64,000 nt of DNA from Rubrobacter marinus (GTDB lineage Bacteria; Actinomycetota; Rubrobacteria; Rubrobacterales; Rubrobacteraceae). Of the stretch, positions 28,088 through 38,283 are shown piece by piece. The DNA lies in contig NZ_CP045121.1 in the NCBI RefSeq assembly GCF_011492965.1, positions 2,728,001 through 2,792,000 on the forward strand, given 5' to 3'. The first letter of the stretch is position 1. Each line of letters begins with the position of its first letter. The notes below the pieces were generated by a model. That model was not told where the DNA came from, searched no databases, and saw nothing but the letters and a program-made list of their open reading frames with translations. The translations under genes were made by a program, and so were the position numbers.

Positions 28088-28221
28088 GTTGCTCCTTTCC
28101 CCTTCTCCATATCTTCCCTGCGGGCCTCGAAACAGGCCGTGGCAGTCCCCCTGTGCGCGGAGAAGCATACCCGCGCCTCGCGGGAGCCAATCCGCCCGGA
28201 CCCCGAAAGGCCATCGGGTGC

Positions 28222-28250
28222 AGCATAGTCATCGCCCAAGCCAGGGTCAA
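28222..28250 (-). promoter_or_regulatory. Promoter of acsA
   Basis: Minus strand TTGACC (28250-28245), exact 17-base spacer, TATGCT (28227-28222). The transcript would carry a leader of about 125 bases with small GC hairpins; I see no known riboswitch in it. Confidence 0.6.
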
Positions 28251-28296
28251 CGCGATCACAACGCCCCGGTACTACCCGCCCCGCCCCACGGCCTCC

Positions 28297-28845
28297 CTAC
28301 CCCCCCGACAGCCGCTCCAGGCGCTTGCGGAACCGGGCCGCGGAGCGGTCGTCCCCGGCCGCGCTCAGGACCTCGACGGCGCGGCGGCAGATCTCGGCGG
28401 CCTCGCCCCCCTCGCCCCGGTACTCGTACAGGACGGCGAGGCGCTCGTAGCAGAACGTGCCGGCGTGCCCGGCCGCGATCGCCGCCCGGCAGTGCTCCAC
28501 GAAGCGCTCGAGCTCCGCCGGGTCCCGGCGGCCGCGAAAGTGCGTCTGGGCCAGGCAGACGTGGGCGAGCCCGAGATCCCCCGGCGTGCGCGCAAGCTCA
28601 AGCGCGCCGCGGCCCAGGGTCAGGGCGAGCTCACCGTCGCCCGCGGCACCGGCTTGGGCGCCGGTGGTCGCCAGCAAGGAGGATGGGCTCGTACCCGGGG
28701 CGATGACGGCGTAGGAGCGGAGGGCGCGGAACATCTCTTCGGTGCTCCCTTCGGGCAGGTCCAGGGCCGCGTAGGCGGAGAAGCGCGCGCGATCCTCTTC
28801 CGTGAGGGCGGCGAGAAAGGAGGCCAGGTGCTCCCAGTCGGACAA
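28297..28845 (-). CDS. TPR-like protein of unknown function
   Basis: 182 residues, almost wholly helical, with Ala/Leu/Tyr spacing of tetratricopeptide-like repeats (LALTLGRGALELARTPGDLG, LERFVEHCRAAIAAGHAG, CYERLAVLYEYRGEGGEAAEICRRAVEVL taken piecewise). Such repeats bind partner proteins. No enzymatic motif. It lies between acsA and the divergent LTA-synthase-like gene. Confidence 0.6.
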   Translation of the reverse strand: MSDWEHLASFLAALTEEDRARFSAYAALDLPEGSTEEMFRALRSYAVIAPGTSPSSLLATTGAQAGAAGDGELALTLGRGALELARTPGDLGLAHVCLAQTHFRGRRDPAELERFVEHCRAAIAAGHAGTFCYERLAVLYEYRGEGGEAAEICRRAVEVLSAAGDDRSAARFRKRLERLSGG

Positions 28846-28946
28846 AGTTCTGCGCTCCTTTCGAAGATCTCGGCTGCGCGAGGAAGCGGAGTCGTATCGT
28901 TCTACAGAGATATGGCATATGTACCCGTAGGCCGTAAATTCTTTGT

Positions 28947-28952
28947 TAAAAT
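28947..28952 (+). promoter_or_regulatory. -10 box nine bases before the LTA-synthase-like start (leaderless transcript likely)
   Basis: TAAAAT ends nine bases before ATG 28962 in a locally A/T-rich patch, and no ribosome-binding site precedes the ATG. No convincing -35 element. Confidence 0.45.
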
Positions 28953-28961
28953 CCTGCCCTT

Positions 28962-30926
28962 ATGATCCGAAGAATAAGCGAAACGAAGACTATCGGTGGT
29001 TTGCGCGCCCTTCTAGCCCGGGAGGATTGGATCTACCTCCTCGGCCTGCTCGTGCCGTTGGCCGTGTACAACATCGGCCTCAAGGCGGCGCGCGTGCTCG
29101 GGCTCCCCGGTCCCGTGGGGCCCGTGGAGTTTCTGGATCAGGTGCGTTCGGAGGTCTTCTTCAACCTGGGCTACGCCGCGCTGTGGATCGGGCTCTTCGC
29201 CCTGGTGCGGCGCGGGGCCGGCCGGTGGGTCTTGCTCGTGCTCTTCCATCTCGCGGCGATACTGGTCGCGGCGATCGCGACGAGCGCCCACTTCTTCTAC
29301 GAGACCACGGGCTCCGTCCTCGACTACGACCTCATCGTCCAGTCGCTCCACTCCTGGGGGGACATACAGGGCGTCATCGCGAACGAGACGACGACGCTGC
29401 ACTGGCTGTTGATGTCCGTGGTGATCTTTTACGCGATAGCGGGACCGGCGCTCCTGACGGGCCTCTTCGGCTCGAGGCTGCACGTGCCCGTCGAGACGCC
29501 CGGCAGGGCGCGGTTCGCCCCGATCGCGGTCTCCCTTTTGGCGATCTCCCTCGGCGCCCTCTCGCTGCTGCCCGGCGTCACGGGGTCGAGCAAGTCCTTC
29601 TCCCGCGACCCGCTGGCGAACATGGTCGTCACGGAGTTCACCGAGCCGGACTTCGAGGAGACGAGCCCGGAGATAGAGACGCAGCTCGCCGCCGAGGACC
29701 TGCCGACGGACGCCTCCCTCGTCCAGAACGCGGGGACGCAGAAGCGCAACGTCGTGTTTATCCACCTGGAATCCACCCGCGCGCAGGCGACCACTCCCTA
29801 CAACGAGGAGATGGAGACGACGCCGTTCATGGACAAGCTCGCGGACGAGAGCCTCATGGCCGAGAACGCCTACACCACCGTCCCGCACACCTCGAAGGCG
29901 ATCACCGCCGTCAACTGCGGGATCACCCCGAACCTCGTCCGGCCGATCACGGAGGCCGAGCCCGACGGCATCCCGGCGCGGTGCCTGCCCGAGCTTCTGA
30001 CGGATCAGGGCTACGACTCCGTCTTCTTCCAGTCGGCGACCGAGGACTTCGAGAACCGGCGCCAGATCGCGAAAAACTTCGGCTACGAGGAGTTCTACCC
30101 GCTGGAGGCGCTGCCGAAGGAGGGCTTCGAGCAGGCGAACTACTTCGGCTACGAGGACGACATCATGCTCCCCCCGAGCAAGCAGTGGCTCGAGGAGCAG
30201 AAGAAGACGGGTAGGCCGTTCGTCGCCGAGTACCTGACGGTGACGGTCCACCACGACTACAAGGTTCCGGGCCGCTACGGCTTCAAGGACTTCGCCGAGG
30301 AAGAAGAGTACAACCGCTACCTCAACACGATCTACTACCAGGACCGCTTCCTGGAGAACCTCATCGACCAGTACAAGGAGATGGGGCTCTACGAGGACAC
30401 GATCTTCGTGCTCTACGGGGACCACGGGGAGGGCTTCGGTGAGCACGGGCGGCGCCAGCACGACAACACGATCTACGAGGAGGGCATCAGGATACCGCTC
30501 CTCATCCACGACCCGCAGCGCTTCGAGAACGGCATGCGCGTCATCCCGCCGACAAACCAGCTCGACGTGATGCCGACGGTGCTGGACCTCCTGGGCTACG
30601 GCGTCACCGGCGGGACCTACCCCGGCTCCTCGCTCGTCCGGCCGCTGCCGATGGACAGGGCGGTCTACGCCTCCTGCTTCTACGACCGGACCTGCATGGC
30701 GAGCATCAAGAACAACGAGAAGTACGTCTATCACTTCGGCAACCAGGAAGACGAGTACTTCGACCTCTCCGAAGACCCCGCCGAGAAGCAGAACGTCGCC
30801 GACGATCACGCCGAGGAGATAGACCGGCGCCGCGAGAGCCTCCTGGAGTGGCGCTCCAAGGTGAACACGATCTACGAGCGCCACCGCGACTCGCTCATGG
30901 GCGAGACGACGATGATGTCGGAGTAG
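28962..30926 (+). CDS. LTA-synthase-like membrane sulfatase (phosphoglycerol transferase family)
   Basis: 654 residues: four or five N-terminal membrane helices (to about 205), a linker, and an extracellular alkaline-phosphatase-type sulfatase domain. The active-site strand is NVVFIHLESTRAQAT, in which Thr after GluSer is the nucleophile of LtaS-type enzymes; later metal and phosphate ligands include YGDHGEGFGEHGRRQHDNT and the SSGTYPGSSL-like LTGGTYPGSSLVRP segment. LtaS polymerises glycerol phosphate from phosphatidylglycerol; related proteins modify glycans. A high-GC Gram-positive using such an enzyme would have polyglycerol-phosphate or glycolipid decoration. Polymer not determinable. 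Confidence 0.8.
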   Translation: MIRRISETKTIGGLRALLAREDWIYLLGLLVPLAVYNIGLKAARVLGLPGPVGPVEFLDQVRSEVFFNLGYAALWIGLFALVRRGAGRWVLLVLFHLAAILVAAIATSAHFFYETTGSVLDYDLIVQSLHSWGDIQGVIANETTTLHWLLMSVVIFYAIAGPALLTGLFGSRLHVPVETPGRARFAPIAVSLLAISLGALSLLPGVTGSSKSFSRDPLANMVVTEFTEPDFEETSPEIETQLAAEDLPTDASLVQNAGTQKRNVVFIHLESTRAQATTPYNEEMETTPFMDKLADESLMAENAYTTVPHTSKAITAVNCGITPNLVRPITEAEPDGIPARCLPELLTDQGYDSVFFQSATEDFENRRQIAKNFGYEEFYPLEALPKEGFEQANYFGYEDDIMLPPSKQWLEEQKKTGRPFVAEYLTVTVHHDYKVPGRYGFKDFAEEEEYNRYLNTIYYQDRFLENLIDQYKEMGLYEDTIFVLYGDHGEGFGEHGRRQHDNTIYEEGIRIPLLIHDPQRFENGMRVIPPTNQLDVMPTVLDLLGYGVTGGTYPGSSLVRPLPMDRAVYASCFYDRTCMASIKNNEKYVYHFGNQEDEYFDLSEDPAEKQNVADDHAEEIDRRRESLLEWRSKVNTIYERHRDSLMGETTMMSE

Positions 30927-31032
30927 CCCTGCGGCGAGCCTTCTAGCGGGCCCCGCGCGCTTCCCCTAGACTGTCCTCCTGCGTTTTCGACGCGCGTAGA
31001 CCCTATGGATCCCAAGCGTTTCGGGAGGTTCG

Positions 31033-31809
31033 ATGGCCGGTTTGCTTGAAGGCAAGAAGATACTCGTAACGGGCGTTCTGGACCGGCGTTCGATCGCCTA
31101 CTCGGCGGCGCGTCTGGCGACGGAGCAGGGCGCCGAGATCGCCCTGACGGGCTTCGGGAGGGCGATGAGCCTGACGGCCCGGACCGCGAAGCGCCTCGGC
31201 GATCCTCCGGTCCTGGAGCTGGACGTGAACAAGCCCGAGGACATAGAAGCGGTCGCCAAAGACCTGAAGGAGCGCTGGGGCGAGCTCGACGGCATCCTCC
31301 ACGCCGTCGCCTTCGCCCCCGAAGACGCCCTCGGCGGCAACTTCCTGACCGCCGAGTGGCCCTCGGTTGCCACAGCAGTGCAGACCTCGGCCTACTCCCT
31401 GAAGGCCCTCGCGGTCGGGCTCTCGGACCTGATGAAGCCGGGGTCCTCCGTCGTCGGCCTCGACTTCGACGCCCGCATCGCCTGGCCCGCCTACGACTGG
31501 ATGGGGGTCGCCAAGGCGGCCCTGGAGTCCACCTCGCGCTACCTCGCCCGCGACCTCGGGCCGAAGGGGATACGGGTCAACCTCGTCTCGGCCGGTCCCT
31601 TGAGGACGCTCGCGGCGAAGGGCATCTCGGGCTTCGAGGAGATCGAGGGCGAGTGGGGACGCCAGGCCCCCCTGGACTGGAGCACCACCGACCCCGAGCC
31701 CGTCGGCCGCGCCGTCGTGAGCCTCCTCTCCGACTGGTGGCCGGCGACGACGGGCGAGCTGATCCACGTCGACGGCGGCTACCACGCGATGGGCGCCCCG
31801 ATCCGGTAG
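31033..31809 (+). CDS. fabI: Enoyl-[acyl-carrier-protein] reductase (FabI/InhA type)
   Basis: 258-residue short-chain dehydrogenase of fatty-acid elongation (FAS-II), reducing enoyl-ACP with NADH. The N-terminal nucleotide site is ILVTGVLDRRSIAYSAARLA and the catalytic Tyr and Lys lie in AYDWMGVAKAALESTSRYLA, the InhA variant (YxxMxxxK) rather than the classical spacing. The C-terminus GELIHVDGGYHAMGA is conserved. ATG 31033 has GGGAGGTTCG before it. The gene stands alone and lies downstream of the LTA-synthase-like gene with a gap of 106 bases. Confidence 0.92.
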   Translation: MAGLLEGKKILVTGVLDRRSIAYSAARLATEQGAEIALTGFGRAMSLTARTAKRLGDPPVLELDVNKPEDIEAVAKDLKERWGELDGILHAVAFAPEDALGGNFLTAEWPSVATAVQTSAYSLKALAVGLSDLMKPGSSVVGLDFDARIAWPAYDWMGVAKAALESTSRYLARDLGPKGIRVNLVSAGPLRTLAAKGISGFEEIEGEWGRQAPLDWSTTDPEPVGRAVVSLLSDWWPATTGELIHVDGGYHAMGAPIR

Positions 31810-31880
31810 GAGGGGCTCGGCGCGGCGAGCAGGCGCCCGGAGCCCCAGATCGCGAGCGTCCGAAGACCCGGCCGAACGGC

Positions 31881-32526
31881 TCAGCCGGCGCCGTTCCCTC
31901 GTCCCTGTCCCTGGGGCCCGCCGGACTTCTTCCCGGCGTCGTCGGGCTCGCCGACACCCTCCGGACGTCCTCTGCCCTCGGGCGGTCCCCCGCCGGGTCC
32001 GCTCGACCCTTCCGCCGCTTCCGCGTCGCCTCCGCCCTGTCCCCGGGCGCTCGCGGCGCCGCACTCCCCGAGGGCGTCGCCGTGACGCAGGTGGGCCCGC
32101 TGGGCGGGCGCTCCGACGGAGAGGGTTACCTTGCCCTTGTGGCAGAGCGTGGCCTTCTCCCGATCCCCATCGTCGGCGGCGCCCCCGGCTCCGGCCCCCA
32201 ACTCATCGCCGTCCTCGGGCTCGACCGCGGGCCCGTCCTCGGCGTCGGGATCACCGGTATCGTCGGCCTCCGGCTCCTCCTCTGGGGCGTCGTTCCCCCG
32301 GGCTGCTCCGGCTCGGGCGTCTCGGGCTCCGTGACCTCCGGGGTGGTGGGCTCCGGGAGCTCCGGTTCGGGCTCCGTGGCCTCGGGGATGGTAGCTTCGG
32401 GGTGGTGACCCCGGTGGTGCTCGCCGCCGGTTCGTCGTTCTCGAAGGCGCCCTCCTGGGCAACGGTCACGCCGGCGACGGCCAGCAGTAGCAGGGCGAGG
32501 GTGGCGAAGATGACGGCGCGACGCAT
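31881..32526 (-). pseudogene. Secreted Pro/Thr/Glu-rich protein with CHxG...HLxHGD motif, two frameshifts
   Basis: Reassembled from three frames it reads: signal peptide (MRRAVIFATLALLLLAVAGV, cleaved near VAQ), a run of about eight PEATEPE/PEPTTPE-type units, an acidic linker, then ATLCHKGKVTLSVGAPA and AHLRHGDALGEC, then a Gly/Pro-rich tail. The CHxGK...HLxHGD..GxC motif recurs at the ends of many secreted bacterial proteins and is probably a small disulphide or metal-binding module. Frame breaks near 32398-32402 and 32283-32287 each need one added C. Exported, function unknown. Confidence 0.6.
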
Positions 32527-32732
32527 CTATGACTCCGATCCTACACAAGGGACGCTGTGCGCTCGTTATCGTCACGGCCGGCGGGGAGCTTTAGCCGCGC
32601 CTGCGGCTGGCTTCGTCTCGTGCGCCGGGCCGACTGGTCCGGCACCGCGCGGCTCCACCGCTCGTAGCTCGAGAGGGGGCTGCTCGATCGAGTTGTTGGG
32701 TTCGAGCGGTGCGGGAGGTGGCGCCGCAGGCT

Positions 32733-35633
<2,901 letters not shown>

Positions 35634-35652
35634 GGACTCCCAAGAATGGACC

Positions 35653-35684
35653 AAAAAGGACCCGTTACAAGACGGGGTCCTTAA
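35653..35684 (-). terminator. Rho-independent terminator of rpsF-rpsR-rplI
   Basis: Stem 35656-35663 with 35675-35682 (AAGGACCC/GGGTCCTT) followed on the minus strand by TTTTT. It separates rplI from dnaB transcription. Confidence 0.7.
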
Positions 35685-35732
35685 GCCTCTAGTTCAGGTT
35701 GCCGCCCAAGTTACACTTGAGCTCGAGCCCTG

Positions 35733-36182
35733 TTACAGCTTGGGGACGACGATGACCTTGACGCTAGCCTCGATCTCGCCGTGCACCTGCACCGGCACCT
35801 GGTGGGTGCCGAGGGTGCGGATCGGCTCGTCGAGCTTCACGCGGCGCCGGTCGAGCCGGATGCCGCGGGCCCGCTCGATGGCCTGGGCGATGTTCGCGGG
35901 GGTGATCGAGCCGAAGATGCGCTCGTCCTCCCCGGTGCGCGCCTCGATCGTGATGACGCTCTTGTTCAGCGTGGCTGCGACCTCGCCGGCGCGCTCGGCC
36001 ATGCGGCGGTCGCGCTCCTCGGCCTCCTGGATCTCGCGGCGCGCCTCCTCCATCTTGGCGGCCGTCGCGACCTCGGCGAGGCCGCGCGGGACCAGAAAGT
36101 TGCGCACGTAGCCGCGGCTCACGTCCACGATCTCGCCGCGCGAGCCGATCTTCTCTACGTCCTGCTTCAGGATCACCTGCAT
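35733..36182 (-). CDS. rplI: 50S ribosomal protein L9
   Basis: 149 residues. The N-terminal rRNA-binding domain opens MQVILKQDVEKIGSRGEIVDV and continues with SRGYVRNFLVPRGLAEVAT, the L9 signature, followed by the long connecting helix (EEARREIQEAEERDRRMAER) and the C-terminal domain. L9 stabilises the base of the L1 stalk. It is ten bases downstream of rpsR and ends the operon. Confidence 0.97.
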   Translation of the reverse strand: MQVILKQDVEKIGSRGEIVDVSRGYVRNFLVPRGLAEVATAAKMEEARREIQEAEERDRRMAERAGEVAATLNKSVITIEARTGEDERIFGSITPANIAQAIERARGIRLDRRRVKLDEPIRTLGTHQVPVQVHGEIEASVKVIVVPKL

Positions 36183-36192
36183 GGAAAGCCTC

Positions 36193-36447
36193 CTACTGCC
36201 CGGCCACGTACGGCAGGAGCGCCATCTCGCGGGCGCGCTTGATCGCGGCGGCCGCCTCGCGCTGGTGTTGCGGGCAGAGCCCGGTCACCCTACGGGCGCG
36301 GATCTTGCCGCGGTCCGACGTGAACCTGCGGAGCATGTTGTAGTCCTTGTAGTCCACGTAGGTGATGTCTTCCTTGTGGAACACGCAGGGCTTCGCCTTG
36401 ACCGGACGCTCCCGGCGCGAGCCGCCGCTCCTTCTCCTCTGACCCAT
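36193..36447 (-). CDS. rpsR: 30S ribosomal protein S18
   Basis: 84 residues with a basic N-terminus ([12 protein letters not shown]) and the conserved [32 protein letters not shown]. The zinc-type four-cysteine pattern is only partial (Cys in KPCVFHKE and GLCPQ), so it looks like a form that has lost most zinc ligands. It pairs with S6 on the 30S platform. Located 27 bases after rpsF with no ssb gene between. Confidence 0.96.
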   Translation of the reverse strand: MGQRRRSGGSRRERPVKAKPCVFHKEDITYVDYKDYNMLRRFTSDRGKIRARRVTGLCPQHQREAAAAIKRAREMALLPYVAGQ

Positions 36448-36474
36448 ATCTCTGTCTCCTCTTCCCTTCGGGCG

Positions 36475-36846
36475 CTAGCCCGCGACCTCGGCCGTCGCCT
36501 CTTCGGAGAGCGTCTTGGCCGCGTAGTTCTCCGGGAGCTTCACGACCATGTGCCTCAGGACGTCGTCGGAGACGCGCAGGATGCGCTTGAGCTCCACGAG
36601 CGTCCGCTCGCCGGCGGTGAACTCCATGACGAAGTAGAAACCGTCCGTGCGGTGGTCGATCTCGTACGCGAGCTTGCGGCGACCCCAGTTGTTCTGGTCG
36701 CCGACCTCGCCGCCCGTCCGCTCGATGATGGTGCGAAAACGCCCCACCGTGTTCTCGACCTGCTCCTCGTCGAGCTCCGGTATGACTATGAGCATGACTT
36801 CGTAAGTATCTATCTTGCGCCTCCTCCGGTCTTCTCGGCTTCCCAC
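36475..36846 (-). CDS. rpsF: 30S ribosomal protein S6 (start codon uncertain)
   Basis: The S6 body begins TYEVMLIVIPELDEEQ and includes NWGRRKLAYEIDHRTDGFYFVMEF, with C-terminal VLRHMVVKLPENY. As listed it starts at GTG 36846, which adds 11 mostly charged residues not usual for S6. A GGAGGAGG ribosome-binding site sits inside that extension, six bases before an ATA codon (36813-36811) exactly where S6 proteins normally begin. Either the true start is this ATA, or the base is a sequence error for ATG, or the extension is real. Confidence 0.92.
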   Translation of the reverse strand: MGSREDRRRRKIDTYEVMLIVIPELDEEQVENTVGRFRTIIERTGGEVGDQNNWGRRKLAYEIDHRTDGFYFVMEFTAGERTLVELKRILRVSDDVLRHMVVKLPENYAAKTLSEEATAEVAG

Positions 36847-36896
36847 AAACGGATGGCTCCGCCCGGAAAGCAGGGGCTGTATTGGATTACCCGGCT

Positions 36897-36925
36897 AGTC
36901 TAACAGTAGTGTCATGAAGTTACAA
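36897..36925 (-). promoter_or_regulatory. Promoter of the rpsF-rpsR-rplI operon
   Basis: Minus strand TTGTAA (36925-36920), 17-base spacer, TAGACT (36902-36897). The same -35 hexamer and spacing recur at 47365-47393. Confidence 0.6.
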
Positions 36926-37028
36926 ACTAACCGGGGCCGCTCCCGCTTCGAATCGGCGAGCGTCGGTCGGCCTGCCTTAGAGGTGCCCGTCCCGTATCCG
37001 GCTTCACCTTGCTCCTTTCGCGCCCGGC

Positions 37029-37034
37029 TATACT
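37029..37034 (+). promoter_or_regulatory. -10 box six bases before the ABC ATPase start (leaderless transcript likely)
   Basis: TATACT ends six bases before GTG 37041, so transcription should start at the first codon. No ribosome-binding site is present. Confidence 0.5.
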
Positions 37035-37040
37035 CGATGC

Positions 37041-37790
37041 GTGAACGAAGGGGCAAAAGCCGCGGTCGAGGTCGTGGATCTGGGGAAGACCTACGGGTCG
37101 GGGCCGACGGCGGTGCGGGCTCTGAAGGGTATCTCCCTGGGTTTCGCGGGCGGGGAGTTCGCGGCGATCATGGGGCCCTCCGGGTCGGGGAAGAGCACGC
37201 TGCTGCACATCCTGGGGGCGTTGGAGGAGCCTTCTTCGGGGCGGGTCGTGATCGGGGGGACGGAGCTCTCCGGGCTCTCGGACAAGAAGCTCACGCTCCT
37301 CAGAAGGGCCCGGATGGGCTTCGTCTTCCAGGCCTACAACCTGATCCCGACGCTCACGTCCGAGGAGAACGTGATGCTTCCGGTCCTGATCTCCGGCGAG
37401 GGGACCGCGAAGTACGAGGAGCGTCTCGACGAGCTCTTCTCGCTCGTCGGGCTGGGGAAGCGGCGGAGCCACAGGCCGGACGAACTCTCGGGGGGCGAGC
37501 AGCAGCGCGTCGCCATCGCCCGGGCCCTCGTGCGCGGCCCGGACCTCATCCTCGCCGACGAGCCGACCGGCAACCTCGACTCGAAGACGGGCGCGGGCGT
37601 GCTGGATCTCTTGCGCGAATCGGCGGCGCGCTACGGCCAGACGGTGGTGATGGTCACGCACGACGCACGGGCGGCGGCCGTGGCCGACAGGGTGGTCTTC
37701 CTCGCCGACGGCAAGGTCGTGGACGAGGCCAGGGAGCCGGACGCCGACGAGATCTTCGAGCGCATCAGGACGCTCGAATCCGCGGGGTAG
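37041..37790 (+). CDS. MacB/LolD-type ABC transporter ATP-binding protein
   Basis: 249 residues of the FtsE/LolD/MacB ATPase group. Walker [17 protein letters not shown]-loop [18 protein letters not shown], signature [16 protein letters not shown], Walker [18 protein letters not shown]-loop [15 protein letters not shown]. These ATPases drive mechanotransmission by FtsX-like permeases rather than substrate transport through a pore. The partner permease is at 38284-40839, separated by a small opposite-strand gene. GTG 37041 appears leaderless. Confidence 0.92.
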   Translation: MNEGAKAAVEVVDLGKTYGSGPTAVRALKGISLGFAGGEFAAIMGPSGSGKSTLLHILGALEEPSSGRVVIGGTELSGLSDKKLTLLRRARMGFVFQAYNLIPTLTSEENVMLPVLISGEGTAKYEERLDELFSLVGLGKRRSHRPDELSGGEQQRVAIARALVRGPDLILADEPTGNLDSKTGAGVLDLLRESAARYGQTVVMVTHDARAAAVADRVVFLADGKVVDEAREPDADEIFERIRTLESAG

Positions 37791-37800
37791 TGGTAGCCGG

Positions 37801-38196
37801 TCAGGCCGTCCCGGCCAGCGCGAAGCTCAGGACGACGAGGGCGACGACGCCGAGGACAACGAGGCCGTTCAGGGCCGTTCCGATGGCGGCGAAGAGCTTT
37901 CTGCGCCGGCGCTGGACGAGGCCGGCGATCCCGAGCCCGAGGCCGAGGAGGGTCAGCAGCACGCTGACGAGGAACCCGAGCCCGATAAGGCCCGCGACCA
38001 CGACTACCGGCGAGTCCTGGTTTATCTCCTGGGGGTTCAAGTCCTGCGGGTTGACGTCGCCGAGCGCGGAAGAGAAGAGGATCGGGGCGAGGACGACGAG
38101 GAGGATGATCGCGACGACGGCCACGACGCCGAGCACGAACGAAGCTATTCCCATCCGCGAATGCCTGTCTTCCCGCCCGACCTCGCCGTGCTCCAT
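37801..38196 (-). CDS. Small membrane protein, DUF4190-like
   Basis: 131 residues from ATG 38196 (GAGAGGA five bases upstream). A polar N-terminus with RHSRMGIASFVLGVVAVVA leads into a helix, then an external loop rich in Asn/Gln/Pro (NPQDLNPQEINQDSP), then two helices with a basic turn QRRRRK between. This two-part plan fits DUF4190 membrane proteins. It sits on the opposite strand between the ABC ATPase and its permease, an odd interruption of that pair. Confidence 0.6.
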   Translation of the reverse strand: MEHGEVGREDRHSRMGIASFVLGVVAVVAIILLVVLAPILFSSALGDVNPQDLNPQEINQDSPVVVVAGLIGLGFLVSVLLTLLGLGLGIAGLVQRRRRKLFAAIGTALNGLVVLGVVALVVLSFALAGTA

Positions 38197-38283
38197 CGCG
38201 TCCTCTCGACCGTTGCCACCCGGAAGAAGTGTAGGACAGCGCCGGAAGACCATCAAACCCCGCGGACCGGTCGGGACCGGCGG

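Noticed and set aside
30951..31005. Promoter of fabI
   Set aside because: Several TAGAC-like boxes exist, but none has a -35 partner at suitable spacing, so I do not call one.
32527..32732. tRNA or structured RNA between the secreted protein gene and dnaB
   Set aside because: GC hairpins occur but no cloverleaf, anticodon stem or conserved T-loop could be found.
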